A stretch of 9,577 nucleotides of DNA, taken from positions 1 to 9,577 of the forward strand of contig JAHJSX010000054.1 in the NCBI GenBank assembly GCA_018830205.1, written 5' to 3'. The translations under genes were made by a program, and so were the position numbers. Origin of the DNA: an archaeon. Lineage in GTDB: Archaea; Hydrothermarchaeota; Hydrothermarchaeia; Hydrothermarchaeales; Hydrothermarchaeaceae. The notes under the pieces are model-generated. The model was not told where the DNA came from. It made no database searches and saw nothing but the letters and a program-made list of their open reading frames with translations. Shown here in pieces: positions 1 through 5,294 of this stretch (position 1 is the stretch's first letter; each line of letters starts with the position of its first letter).

Positions 1-252
1 TCCGAGCTTGACATTACTGAGAGCTTCACAAGAAACGTCCCTGGCAGAAGTCGTGAGGCTTGCAGGCAGACTGAACTTCTCACGAACATCATAGTAAGTG
101 GCATCATGGACTTTTCTCTTAGCACTGGTATGATTTTCAAATCCCCAGTTTGCACAATAATTGGCAGCGAGGTTAAACTTCTCGATGGTTCTGATGAGTA
201 TGTCTTGGGCATCTGTGTGGATAGAGAGTTTGAGCTTGATGGTTCTCTGCAT
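1..252 (-). CDS. tnpB: TnpB/IS605 OrfB-family protein, N-terminal part (cut by window edge)
   Basis: Reading the minus strand from an ATG at 252 gives 84 codons without a stop, continuing past position 1. The product starts MQRTIKLKLSIHTDAQD and contains FNLAANYCANWGFEN (about residues 26-40), ATYYDVREKFSLPASLTTSA (51-70) and ARDVSCEAL (70-78). This matches the conserved N-terminus of IS605 OrfB/TnpB proteins, the RNA-guided nuclease ancestors of Cas12: a short beta-strand, then the helix with AxNYxxxW, then the YYxLRxxFxLPAQL block. The RuvC catalytic residues, the zinc finger and the 3' omega-RNA would lie left of the window, so activity cannot be judged. A GAAGGA motif 7-12 nt before the ATG can act as ribosome binding site; an in-frame stop lies at 286-288. 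There is no room for a tnpA upstream before ribC, so a tnpB-only (IS1341-type) element is likely. The family call is secure; completeness is unknown. Confidence 0.87.
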   Translation of the reverse strand, partial: MQRTIKLKLSIHTDAQDILIRTIEKFNLAANYCANWGFENHTSAKRKVHDATYYDVREKFSLPASLTTSARDVSCEALSNVKLG

Positions 253-332
253 GGCAATATATCCTTCTCGGAGCTTAAAGCTAGTTTAGGTAGCGCTGGC
301 AAAGTAATACCTCAATTCCCCCTACCCGTAAA
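253..332 (-). mobile_element. Probable left end of the IS605/IS1341-type element, with a TTTAC target site
   Basis: Between the tnpB start and ribC the minus strand reads TTTAC (332 to 328) followed by GGGTAGGGGG. TTTAC-like tetra- and pentanucleotides are the known insertion targets of some IS200/IS605 elements and sit just outside the left end. Inside lie short inverted repeats that could form the subterminal hairpin: GGTAG (289-293) with CTACC (322-326), and GGTA (289-292) with TACC (308-311). On this reading the element boundary is between 327 and 328, about 32 bp before the ribC ATG. The boundary is an inference from target motif and position only; neither the right end nor an empty site is visible. 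Confidence 0.35.
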
Positions 333-348
333 CGGCGTGGATTCCATT

Positions 349-356
349 GGAGTGAT
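349..356 (+). promoter_or_regulatory. Ribosome binding site of ribC
   Basis: GGAGTGAT, closely complementary to the archaeal 16S rRNA 3' end, stands 3 nt before the ATG at 360. It favours that ATG over the TTG at 357 directly before it. Confidence 0.6.
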
Positions 357-359
357 TTG

Positions 360-836
360 ATGAAAAGAATTGGCATTGTGGACACGACATTCGCAAGGTA
401 CGATATGGCCTCCGACGCAATAAACGAGATTAAAAACACGGTCACGGGTGTAAAAATCATAAGGCGCACGGTGCCGGGCGTTAAAGATCTTCCGGTCGCG
501 AGCAAGAAGCTCCTTGACGAGGAGAATTGCGACATAGCGATGGCATTCGGCATGCCTGGCGGAAAGGACATCGACAAGGTCTGCGCGCACGAGGCCTCGC
601 AGGGGCTAATCAAGGCACAGCTCATGACCAACAAGCACATCCTTGAGGTATTTGTCCACGAGGACGAGGCAGAAAGCGACAAGGAGCTTGCAATGGTATG
701 CGGGAACCGGGCAAGGGAGCATGCACAGAACCTCATAAAACTGCTATTTGACCCTGAAAAACTCACAAGAAAAGCCGGAACCGGCCAGAGGGAGGGCTTC
801 AAGGATGCCGGTTCTGTAAAGGGGGGAAAGCACTGA
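360..836 (+). CDS. ribC: Riboflavin synthase, archaeal type (RibC)
   Basis: This 158-residue protein is an archaeal riboflavin synthase, the last enzyme of riboflavin synthesis. It dismutates two 6,7-dimethyl-8-ribityllumazine molecules into riboflavin and 5-amino-6-ribitylaminouracil in the cytoplasm. Family hallmarks are the start KRIGIVDTTFARYDM (residues 2-16), RRTVPGVKDLPVASKKLL (35-52), CDIAMAFGMPGG (57-68) and KAQLMTNKHILEVFVHEDE (85-103). The length is normal for the family. The archaeal enzyme is related to lumazine synthase, not to bacterial RibE, and ribH follows downstream. The ATG at 360 is preferred over the adjoining TTG at 357 because the family begins MKK/MKR and the ribosome binding site spacing fits. 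No clear TATA box is visible upstream; the probable IS605-type end abuts this gene, so its promoter may have been displaced. Identification is firm. Confidence 0.95.
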   Translation: MKRIGIVDTTFARYDMASDAINEIKNTVTGVKIIRRTVPGVKDLPVASKKLLDEENCDIAMAFGMPGGKDIDKVCAHEASQGLIKAQLMTNKHILEVFVHEDEAESDKELAMVCGNRAREHAQNLIKLLFDPEKLTRKAGTGQREGFKDAGSVKGGKH

Positions 837-866
837 GGTGACTTTGGAGGGATTTAGATAGAGGAT

Positions 867-1415
867 TTGGACATAGGGGAGCTTGAAAAAAACAGGGACG
901 TAGGGGCCCTTATTAAACTACTTGAAAGTGAAAGTACAAGCATCCGCAGGAACTCTGCCATAGCACTCGGGAGGATAGGGGACAAAAGCGCGGCAGAGCC
1001 GCTTTGCGAGCTTTTGGAGGACAAGGATATAGAAGTCAAGAGGAGGGTGGCATGGTCCCTTGGAAAGATTGGGGATGCATCTTGCGTGGAACGGCTCATA
1101 GACTTACTAAAAGATGAAAACAAATATATAAAACAAAGTGCATCGGACGCGCTTGGGAGGATTGGGGACCCCAGGGCGCTTGAACCGCTTATCAAAATCC
1201 TGAAAGACAGCGACGACGAAATCCGAAGGACAGCCACAGAGGCAATCGCAAGAATCGGGGACGCAAGGGCCGTGGAGCCGCTTTTTGAGGCACTCAGGGA
1301 TGAGAGCAAATATGTCCAGCAGGGAGTGCTTGAGGCCCTCTATGAGATGCGAGGGGAAAAAGCGAAAAAGAAAATGGTCGATGCCCTAAAAGCTAAGCTT
1401 AAAGAAAGCGCCTAG
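867..1415 (+). CDS. HEAT-repeat (PBS lyase HEAT-like) protein
   Basis: This soluble 182-residue protein is built almost wholly of HEAT-like repeats. The signature A(L/I)xRIGD or SLGKIGD recurs with IGD at residues 37-39, 68-70 and 99-101, 130-132, and a degenerate MRG at 161-163, an exact 31-residue period. Such proteins form alpha-helical solenoids and usually act as protein-binding scaffolds; some are phycobilin-lyase relatives, but nothing here shows catalysis. It lies 30 nt after ribC on the same strand and probably shares its transcript, before ribH, so a link to flavin metabolism is possible but unproven. The start is uncertain. TTG at 867 is used here, but the good ribosome binding site GGAGGGAT (846-853) is better spaced for an ATA at 858, which would add three residues. 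An in-frame stop at 855-857 rules out anything longer. The partner is unknown. Confidence 0.85.
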   Translation: MDIGELEKNRDVGALIKLLESESTSIRRNSAIALGRIGDKSAAEPLCELLEDKDIEVKRRVAWSLGKIGDASCVERLIDLLKDENKYIKQSASDALGRIGDPRALEPLIKILKDSDDEIRRTATEAIARIGDARAVEPLFEALRDESKYVQQGVLEALYEMRGEKAKKKMVDALKAKLKESA

Positions 1416-1433
1416 GACCAAGAACCTCATTTT

Positions 1434-1458
1434 CTACTCATATATGAGTAGCTACTCA
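1434..1458 (+). promoter_or_regulatory. Candidate operator: two overlapping perfect palindromes before the ribH TATA box
   Basis: CTACTCATATATGAGTAG (1434-1451) is a perfect 18-bp palindrome. TGAGTAGCTACTCA (1445-1458) is a perfect 14-bp palindrome that shares its TGAGTAG half-site. The half-site CTACTCA therefore occurs three times in alternating orientation, ending 4 bp before the TATA box. This is the layout of a binding site for a dimeric repressor or activator, with room for a second dimer. The archaeal riboflavin regulator RbkR (a helix-turn-helix fused to a riboflavin kinase) is the obvious candidate given ribH downstream, but I cannot verify its consensus from memory. Confidence 0.7.
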
Positions 1459-1462
1459 AAAG

Positions 1463-1471
1463 TTATATATA
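1463..1471 (+). promoter_or_regulatory. TATA box of ribH
   Basis: TTATATATA preceded by the purine-rich CAAAAG (possible BRE). Archaeal spacing would put the transcription start near 1490-1495, giving a leader of about 55 nt before the GTG at 1547. The ribosome binding site within that leader agrees with a leadered mRNA. Confidence 0.7.
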
Positions 1472-1498
1472 CTATAACAGCAACGTTATTCGAAACGA

Positions 1499-1520
1499 GG
1501 CCGTAATCGAAGATTAGGCC
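1499..1520 (+). other. Hairpin in the ribH 5' leader
   Basis: GGCC (1499-1502) pairs with GGCC (1517-1520) and TAATC (1504-1508) with GATTA (1512-1516). This leaves a bulged G at 1503 and a GAA loop, a 9-bp stem. It lies between the expected transcription start and the ribosome binding site. No resemblance to the bacterial FMN riboswitch is seen. It could affect mRNA stability or translation. Confidence 0.45.
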
Positions 1521-1537
1521 GAGTGAGAAGAACAAGA

Positions 1538-1542
1538 GGTGA
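1538..1542 (+). promoter_or_regulatory. Ribosome binding site that decides the ribH start
   Basis: GGTGA is 4 nt before the GTG at 1547. An upstream in-frame GTG at 1523 lacks such a site and would add eight basic residues (MRRTRGEK) not expected in the family. Confidence 0.65.
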
Positions 1543-1546
1543 AAAA

Positions 1547-1957
1547 GTGAACATAGCAATCGTTGCATCAGAATTTAATTATGATATTACATACTCAATG
1601 GTGGAGCTTGCAAAAGAGCATGCCAAGTTTCTTGGGGTCGAGATAACGGACATCGTGAAGGTGCCGGGCTCTTTTGACATCCCGCTTGCAGTTGACGCAC
1701 TTTTGAAAAAGGACAACATCGCAGGGGTCGTTACTCTCGGTTCTGTCATAGAAGGCGAGACAAAGCACGACGAGATTGTAATCCAGCACGCATCAAGAAA
1801 GATTGCAGACCTGGCGCTCCAGTATGGAAAGCCAGTATCCCTTGGAATTTCAGGACCTGGACTTTCAAGGCTTGAGGCCCACGAGCGCATTGAGTATGCA
1901 AAGAGGGCAGTAGAGAGTGTAGTGAAGATGATAAAGTGCATGGAAGAACTGGGCTGA
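1547..1957 (+). CDS. ribH: 6,7-dimethyl-8-ribityllumazine synthase (RibH)
   Basis: Lumazine synthase condenses 5-amino-6-ribitylaminouracil with 3,4-dihydroxy-2-butanone 4-phosphate, the penultimate step of riboflavin synthesis. It usually assembles as pentamers or 60-mers. From GTG 1547 the product has 136 residues, normal for archaea. Visible family blocks are NIAIVASEFNYDIT (2-15), VPGSFDIPLAV (39-49) with the substrate-binding PGSFDIP, VTLGSVIEGETKHDEIV (62-78) with the probable catalytic His74, and SLGISGPGLSRLEAHERI, the phosphate-binding and C-terminal part. It has its own operator-like palindromes, TATA box, leader hairpin and ribosome binding site, so it is probably regulated separately from ribC although both act in sequence. 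Its stop is only 1 nt from the stop of the convergent DUF1284 gene. Identification is firm. Confidence 0.95.
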   Translation: MNIAIVASEFNYDITYSMVELAKEHAKFLGVEITDIVKVPGSFDIPLAVDALLKKDNIAGVVTLGSVIEGETKHDEIVIQHASRKIADLALQYGKPVSLGISGPGLSRLEAHERIEYAKRAVESVVKMIKCMEELG

Positions 1958-1958
1958 T

Positions 1959-2351
1959 TCAGTCGAGGTTTTTCCAGCGCGTTGTCGACTTACATGTGCC
2001 GAGCCAGTCGCATTTAAAACAGACTTCATCCTTCCACTCATGGAAGATTTGCGGAAGCACCCGTTCCATGGCAGCCCATTCGGTTTTTGCCCCATGTTCA
2101 AGATTTAGCAGTCTCAATGCAATAGCATCGAGGCCTTCTATTTTCTTATTGTTGTCACCTTTGTACATACACAATTCCCCGGCCAGATTCGGGCATTTGA
2201 TGCAGATATTATCCGCGCCGTTTTGGACTACAATTCCCTCCTGTTTTGATCTGTCGATGACGCTCTCCAAGTTCTCCAAGAACTCCGGGCCGTAGCCCTC
2301 ACCCCTGAAAAAATGGAGGCATATGAGGTGGTGTCCTCTAAGCGGCGTCAT
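1959..2351 (-). CDS. DUF1284 cysteine-rich protein
   Basis: The 130-residue product begins MTPLRGHHLICLHFFRGEGY, the hallmark RGHHLxC..FxxGxGY start of the DUF1284 family. Its function is unknown. Seven cysteines are present: C11, a CxxC with a further Cys (C50, C53, C61) and a second CxxC with a further Cys (C111, C114, C120), plus His7 and His8. That spacing suggests metal or iron-sulfur binding, but this is inference. The ATG at 2351 is chosen because the conserved motif starts there and because it overlaps the ribL stop codon in ATGA (2348-2351), so translation is coupled to ribL. Upstream in-frame codons lie inside ribL and would only add unrelated sequence. The coupling with FAD synthetase hints at a flavin- or redox-related role. 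It ends 1 nt from ribH, on the opposite strand. Confidence 0.85.
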   Translation of the reverse strand: MTPLRGHHLICLHFFRGEGYGPEFLENLESVIDRSKQEGIVVQNGADNICIKCPNLAGELCMYKGDNNKKIEGLDAIALRLLNLEHGAKTEWAAMERVLPQIFHEWKDEVCFKCDWLGTCKSTTRWKNLD

Positions 2352-2857
2352 TTCGGATAGCCCTTCTCTATAACCTTTTGGAGGATATCCTTTGTAGAGT
2401 GGAGAGGACAATCCTTGAACTCTCCAATCCGCTCTACATCAATATCAAGCCCCCTCTTTTTCAGCTCTTCTTTCATTTTATCGCCGTCATGGTGCTGGTC
2501 AGGGCCAAGCACAATCACATCTGGCTTGATTTCCTCAATTATGTCAAGGAAGCTCCCTTCCTTCCCAAGAACAGCAATATCAACCGGCTTTAGCTGGCTA
2601 ACCATCTCAAGCCTCTGGATTTCTGGAATAATTGGAATCCGCTTTCTGCTCTCGACTGTCGAATCGCGCGCGATTATTACAACAAGGACATCCCCGAAAT
2701 CCTTTGCCCGCTCAAGGACAAACGCATGCCCCGGGTGAAGGATGTCATACACGCCCCCGCACGCTACAACCCTCTTCCCCTTTCTCATTTCACCCAGGTC
2801 TTCCAGGGTCGGCACGTCGAAACAGCCGACCTTCGTGCGGATTTCATTAGTGACCAT
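2348..2857 (-). CDS. ribL: FAD synthetase, RibL-type nucleotidyltransferase
   Basis: This is a cytidylyltransferase-like protein of the archaeal RibL group, which transfers AMP from ATP to FMN to make FAD. The nucleotide-binding HPGH motif is at residues 41-44 within GGVYDILHPGH (34-44). Further RibL-like blocks are ARDSTVESRKRIPIIPEIQRLEMV (63-86), LKPVDIAVLG (89-98), KPDVIVLGPDQ (111-121) and CPLHSTKDI (150-158). The full frame has 169 residues; M. jannaschii RibL is about 150. The excess is an N-terminal extension of about 23 residues. M24 (ATG 2788-2786) would give the family length, but its GGTGA lies too close. I keep ATG 2857, 5 nt after the DUF99 stop. Cys150 is retained near the C-terminus; I see no second nearby cysteine of the kind reported for MjRibL. 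Other substrates such as glycerol phosphate are possible but less likely given ribC and ribH. Confidence 0.8.
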   Translation of the reverse strand: MVTNEIRTKVGCFDVPTLEDLGEMRKGKRVVACGGVYDILHPGHAFVLERAKDFGDVLVVIIARDSTVESRKRIPIIPEIQRLEMVSQLKPVDIAVLGKEGSFLDIIEEIKPDVIVLGPDQHHDGDKMKEELKKRGLDIDVERIGEFKDCPLHSTKDILQKVIEKGYPK

Positions 2858-2862
2858 GGGAC

Positions 2863-3450
2863 TCAGACGCCCTCAGGGGTTAAAAAACTTTTGTACACAG
2901 ACCGGGCAAAGAGCCTGGCCACCTTCAGCGGCTCCGGCACCGCGCCCTGAAGAGTGAAGCGGTCAAGTGTGGCCTTGACATCGCGCCCCTCATCGATTCC
3001 TGCAGACCTCACAAGCACCTCGTGCCCTGTATGAAGCTCAACCGTCGCGCGCTCGCCAAGACGCTTGTAAATCTCCATTCGCTCACCGCAATCTTCGAAT
3101 TCCTCGAAGTACTTCTCAAGCCCTTCCGACTCCTCGTAAGTCACGCAGATGATTGGGATTTCTATTTTCTCAAACACCTCGAAAATATCAATCAGATTGA
3201 ACATGCTTATCACGCACCCGTTGAGCAGGACGACATTGATGTCGGTGCGGTCGAGCTTCTTGAAAATCTCAAGCACTCCCTTCGTTCCATCAAGCCCGCC
3301 GACAGTAATCGTCGCAAGGCCAAAGCCGTCTATCTGCAAGTCGCCCCGCATGACAACTCCCCCAAGCACGGCAGACTCGCCCTCCCCCTTCTTGAAGCTC
3401 TCCGCAATCCCAAGGGCACGAAGGCCCTTTTTGTCAGCGTGGATGCGCAT
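2863..3450 (-). CDS. DUF99 / UPF0215 family protein
   Basis: The 195-residue product is a typical archaeal DUF99 protein: KGLRALGIAESF (8-19), AVLGGVVMRGDLQIDG (27-42), ATITVGGLDGT (46-56), INVVLLNGCVISMFNLIDI (71-89), IPIICVTYEESEGLE (98-112), ELHTGHEVLVRSAGI (138-152) and GAVPEPLKVARLFARSV (169-185). Length is normal for the family. The family is structurally related to endonuclease V, but its cellular role is unknown. It is the first gene of a tight minus-strand cluster with ribL and DUF1284. There is no ribosome binding site before the ATG. A TATA-like element centred 26 nt upstream points to a leaderless mRNA. Family assignment is firm; function unassigned. Confidence 0.9.
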   Translation of the reverse strand: MRIHADKKGLRALGIAESFKKGEGESAVLGGVVMRGDLQIDGFGLATITVGGLDGTKGVLEIFKKLDRTDINVVLLNGCVISMFNLIDIFEVFEKIEIPIICVTYEESEGLEKYFEEFEDCGERMEIYKRLGERATVELHTGHEVLVRSAGIDEGRDVKATLDRFTLQGAVPEPLKVARLFARSVYKSFLTPEGV

Positions 3451-3471
3451 GGTGATAGTTGGTGTTGGGAG

Positions 3472-3480
3472 TTAATGTAA
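3472..3480 (-). promoter_or_regulatory. TATA-like element of the DUF99-ribL-DUF1284 cluster
   Basis: On the minus strand TTACATTAA, preceded by the purine-rich AAAAGAAAA, is centred 26 nt before the ATG at 3450, where no ribosome binding site exists. This suits transcription starting at the start codon itself. The element lies in the 37-nt gap after dphB, so the cluster may be transcribed apart from dphB. Confidence 0.45.
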
Positions 3481-3487
3481 TTTTCTT

Positions 3488-4258
3488 TTATTTGCCGAAT
3501 TCTTTTAGGTAGTCTTCTTCCACAAAATGCAATTCACCTGGCACAATCAGGCTGTGTGGCGTGGGCCCGAAGTCCATTTCCGCAAGCTCTCCTGCGGTGC
3601 CAGATTTCATCACAACTTCATCGGAACCAACATTGCCAAGCACAACACAGAGCGTATCTGACACAAATACTCCCTCCTTTCTTTTTTCTTCCATCACCAG
3701 AAGCGTTTTCATTGCCTCGTTCGCTGTCATCTGCACCCTACTGTCGCCCTCAACCTTGATGTCCAAAAACAAAAGCGTGTGAAGCCCGCGCTCTCTGTTT
3801 TCCTTTATCACGTCATAAGGCGTCTCGGGCGCAAAGCCCTCCTGCGGGATTGAGACGGTCGCGGAGCGGCCGAACTTGTAGTTCTGGAGGCCCGAGATTG
3901 ATGGCCCTGCCGAATGAATCGATGCATTATGGATTACGCGCGTCTCGATGCCCATTTGCTTCGCCTCGATGCGCAGGTGGATGTGTGTGGTTGATATGAG
4001 GGGGTCGCCGGGCACAAGAAGGCCGACCTTTTTTGTCTTTGCAAGTAGAAGGAGCTCTTTTGATTTTTCCTCAAGGCCGCTTCGCTCAAGCACTGTTATC
4101 TCTTTTTCCACAAGTTCCTGGAGATGCTCGAAGTCAAGGCCTGTCATCGTGCTCGTGTAAAATTCCGCGAAAAGCATGTCGCAGTCCATCGCCTCCTCCA
4201 GTCCCTTCACGGTGATGTCTTCCTCGCTGTGGAGGCCAAGTCCAATGAGTACGAGCAT
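3488..4258 (-). CDS. dphB: Diphthine synthase (DphB)
   Basis: DphB uses S-adenosylmethionine to trimethylate the 3-amino-3-carboxypropyl-histidine intermediate on translation elongation factor 2, the second stage of diphthamide synthesis. From the ATG at 4258 it has 256 residues, the usual length. Motifs of this tetrapyrrole-methylase-fold family are MLVLIGLGLHSEEDITVKGLE (1-21), CDMLFAEFYTST (26-37), VPGDPLISTTHIHLRIEA (82-99) with the SAM-loop GDP at 84-86, HNASIHSAG (110-118), FGRSATVSIP (129-138) and KVEGDSRVQMTANEAM (168-183). An in-frame ATG at 4297 would add MGYYFIWQRISFC. I reject it because the family starts at MLxLIGLGL and that stretch is AT-rich promoter sequence. A TATA-like box 27 nt before the chosen ATG and absence of a ribosome binding site suggest a leaderless mRNA. 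trm5 is divergent. Confidence 0.94.
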   Translation of the reverse strand: MLVLIGLGLHSEEDITVKGLEEAMDCDMLFAEFYTSTMTGLDFEHLQELVEKEITVLERSGLEEKSKELLLLAKTKKVGLLVPGDPLISTTHIHLRIEAKQMGIETRVIHNASIHSAGPSISGLQNYKFGRSATVSIPQEGFAPETPYDVIKENRERGLHTLLFLDIKVEGDSRVQMTANEAMKTLLVMEEKRKEGVFVSDTLCVVLGNVGSDEVVMKSGTAGELAEMDFGPTPHSLIVPGELHFVEEDYLKEFGK

Positions 4259-4295
4259 ACAAAAAGATATACGTTGCCAAATAAAATAATATCCC
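4259..4295. promoter_or_regulatory. Compact divergent promoter of dphB and trm5
   Basis: Only 37 bp separate the two start codons. On the plus strand GATATAC (4266-4272), preceded by CAAAAA, is centred 27 nt before the trm5 ATG. On the minus strand TATTATTTTATTT (4291 to 4279) is centred 27 nt before the dphB ATG. No ribosome binding site is seen for either gene, so both mRNAs are probably leaderless and each TATA box lies at or near the other gene's start region. BRE-like sequence of trm5 overlaps the first dphB codons. Confidence 0.6.
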
Positions 4296-5294
4296 ATGCT
4301 TGGCGTTAGGGTGCGTGCGCTTGATGCGCAGAGGGTAAAGCGAGAGCTGAAAGAGAGTGGGGCTCTTGATACTTCGAAGAAGGCCAGGCGCGAGGGCGAG
4401 TTTGTTGTTTTTCCTGTTCTTCAAGAAGTCGAAGGGTTTGAGAGCATCGAAACAGAGTTTGACGAGTTCGAAGGCCACAAAAAGTTCAGGGACGTTTTGC
4501 GCGAAAAGTTAACAGAAGAGGAGACCGCGCTTGCGAAGCGCGCGTTTGATGTCATCGGCGACATCGCGATAATCGAGGTGCCACAGGAGCTTGAAAAGCA
4601 TGAGAGTACCATAGCCAAAGCGCTAATGGGGGCCCACAACAACATCCGCTCAGTCTACAAGAAGTCAGGCGATATCAGTGGGGAGGAGAGAGTAAGGGAA
4701 CTGAAATTCCTCGCTGGCGAAGATAAAACAGAAACAATCTACAAAGAGCACGGGATGAATTTGAAGCTTGACGTAAGCACAGTGTATTTCTCACCCCGGC
4801 TTTCTGCCGAGAGGGAGAGGATTCTGGCACAGACAAAGAGTGGCGAGGTCGTGGTCGATTTGTTTGCAGGGATTGGCCCATTTGCGATTCTTCTTGCAAA
4901 GAACCGCGACATCAAGGTCCATGCGATTGATGTAAACGAAAGTGCGTTTGAATATCTGAAGGAGAACATCAGGATTAACAAGGTCGCGGACAAAGTCACC
5001 CCTCTCCTTGGTGACTGCCGGGAGGCTGCCCCAAAGGGCGAGGCCACAAGGGTAATAATGAACCTCCCGAAAAGCTCAAGCGAGTTTCTGGACACGGCGT
5101 TTGATGTAATAAAAGAAGGCGTCATAAATTATTACGCAATATCGCGGGAGGAAGATTTGTACGATTCAAAGATTGATTTTATTGAAAAAATTGCAAAAGA
5201 AAAGGGGAGGATTATCAAAATAATGAACAAAAAGATAGTCCGGCCGTATGCGCCTTATACATACCACATCGTCATAGACATAGGGGTAAAGTGA
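4296..5294 (+). CDS. trm5: tRNA (guanine(37)-N1)-methyltransferase Trm5
   Basis: Trm5 methylates N1 of G37, 3' of the anticodon, using S-adenosylmethionine, and prevents +1 frameshifting. The 332-residue length fits archaeal Trm5b. The N-terminal D1-like domain (about 1-42, with ALDAQRVKRELKESGALD at 8-25) binds the tRNA elbow. The middle part (about 55-165) has DVIGDIAIIEVP (85-96) and a conserved Arg in VRELKFLAGE (133-142). VYFSPRLSAER (163-173) supplies the conserved Arg168 and Glu172. The SAM-binding VVDLFAGIGPFAI is at 186-198, D212 is in the ribose-binding strand and NLP is at 256-258. All expected active-site elements are present. The ATG starts the conserved MLGVRV segment and is probably leaderless. 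It ends 32 nt from the convergent lipoprotein gene. Confidence 0.94.
   Translation: MLGVRVRALDAQRVKRELKESGALDTSKKARREGEFVVFPVLQEVEGFESIETEFDEFEGHKKFRDVLREKLTEEETALAKRAFDVIGDIAIIEVPQELEKHESTIAKALMGAHNNIRSVYKKSGDISGEERVRELKFLAGEDKTETIYKEHGMNLKLDVSTVYFSPRLSAERERILAQTKSGEVVVDLFAGIGPFAILLAKNRDIKVHAIDVNESAFEYLKENIRINKVADKVTPLLGDCREAAPKGEATRVIMNLPKSSSEFLDTAFDVIKEGVINYYAISREEDLYDSKIDFIEKIAKEKGRIIKIMNKKIVRPYAPYTYHIVIDIGVK

Noticed and set aside
106..360. Plus-strand open frame of 84 codons ending just before ribC
   Set aside because: It is antisense to the TnpB frame over most of its length, has no family resemblance and no ribosome binding site.
281..802. Minus-strand open frame of 173 codons
   Set aside because: It is the reverse complement of ribC, Ser/Arg-rich and without family features.
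854..1309. Minus-strand open frame of 151 codons
   Set aside because: It is antisense to the HEAT-repeat gene; its serine/leucine-rich repeats mirror the HEAT codons.
866..1362. CRISPR-like or tandem DNA array
   Set aside because: The regular 93-bp spacing is explained by 31-residue HEAT repeats in a coding frame.
1434..1458. Palindromes as a transcription terminator after the HEAT gene
   Set aside because: No T-rich tract follows on the plus strand; position directly before a TATA box fits an operator better.
1472..1546. FMN riboswitch upstream of ribH
   Set aside because: The leader is only about 55 nt and shows a single hairpin, not the multi-helix RFN element.
1936..2295. Plus-strand open frame of 119 codons running on from ribH
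   Set aside because: It lies antisense to the clear DUF1284 gene and has no recognisable motif.
3022..3480. Plus-strand open frame of 152 codons
   Set aside because: It is antisense to DUF99, whose family motifs are unmistakable.
4259..4297. Longer N-terminus for DphB from an ATG at 4297
   Set aside because: The extra 13 residues are not family-like and are encoded by the TATA-rich divergent promoter.
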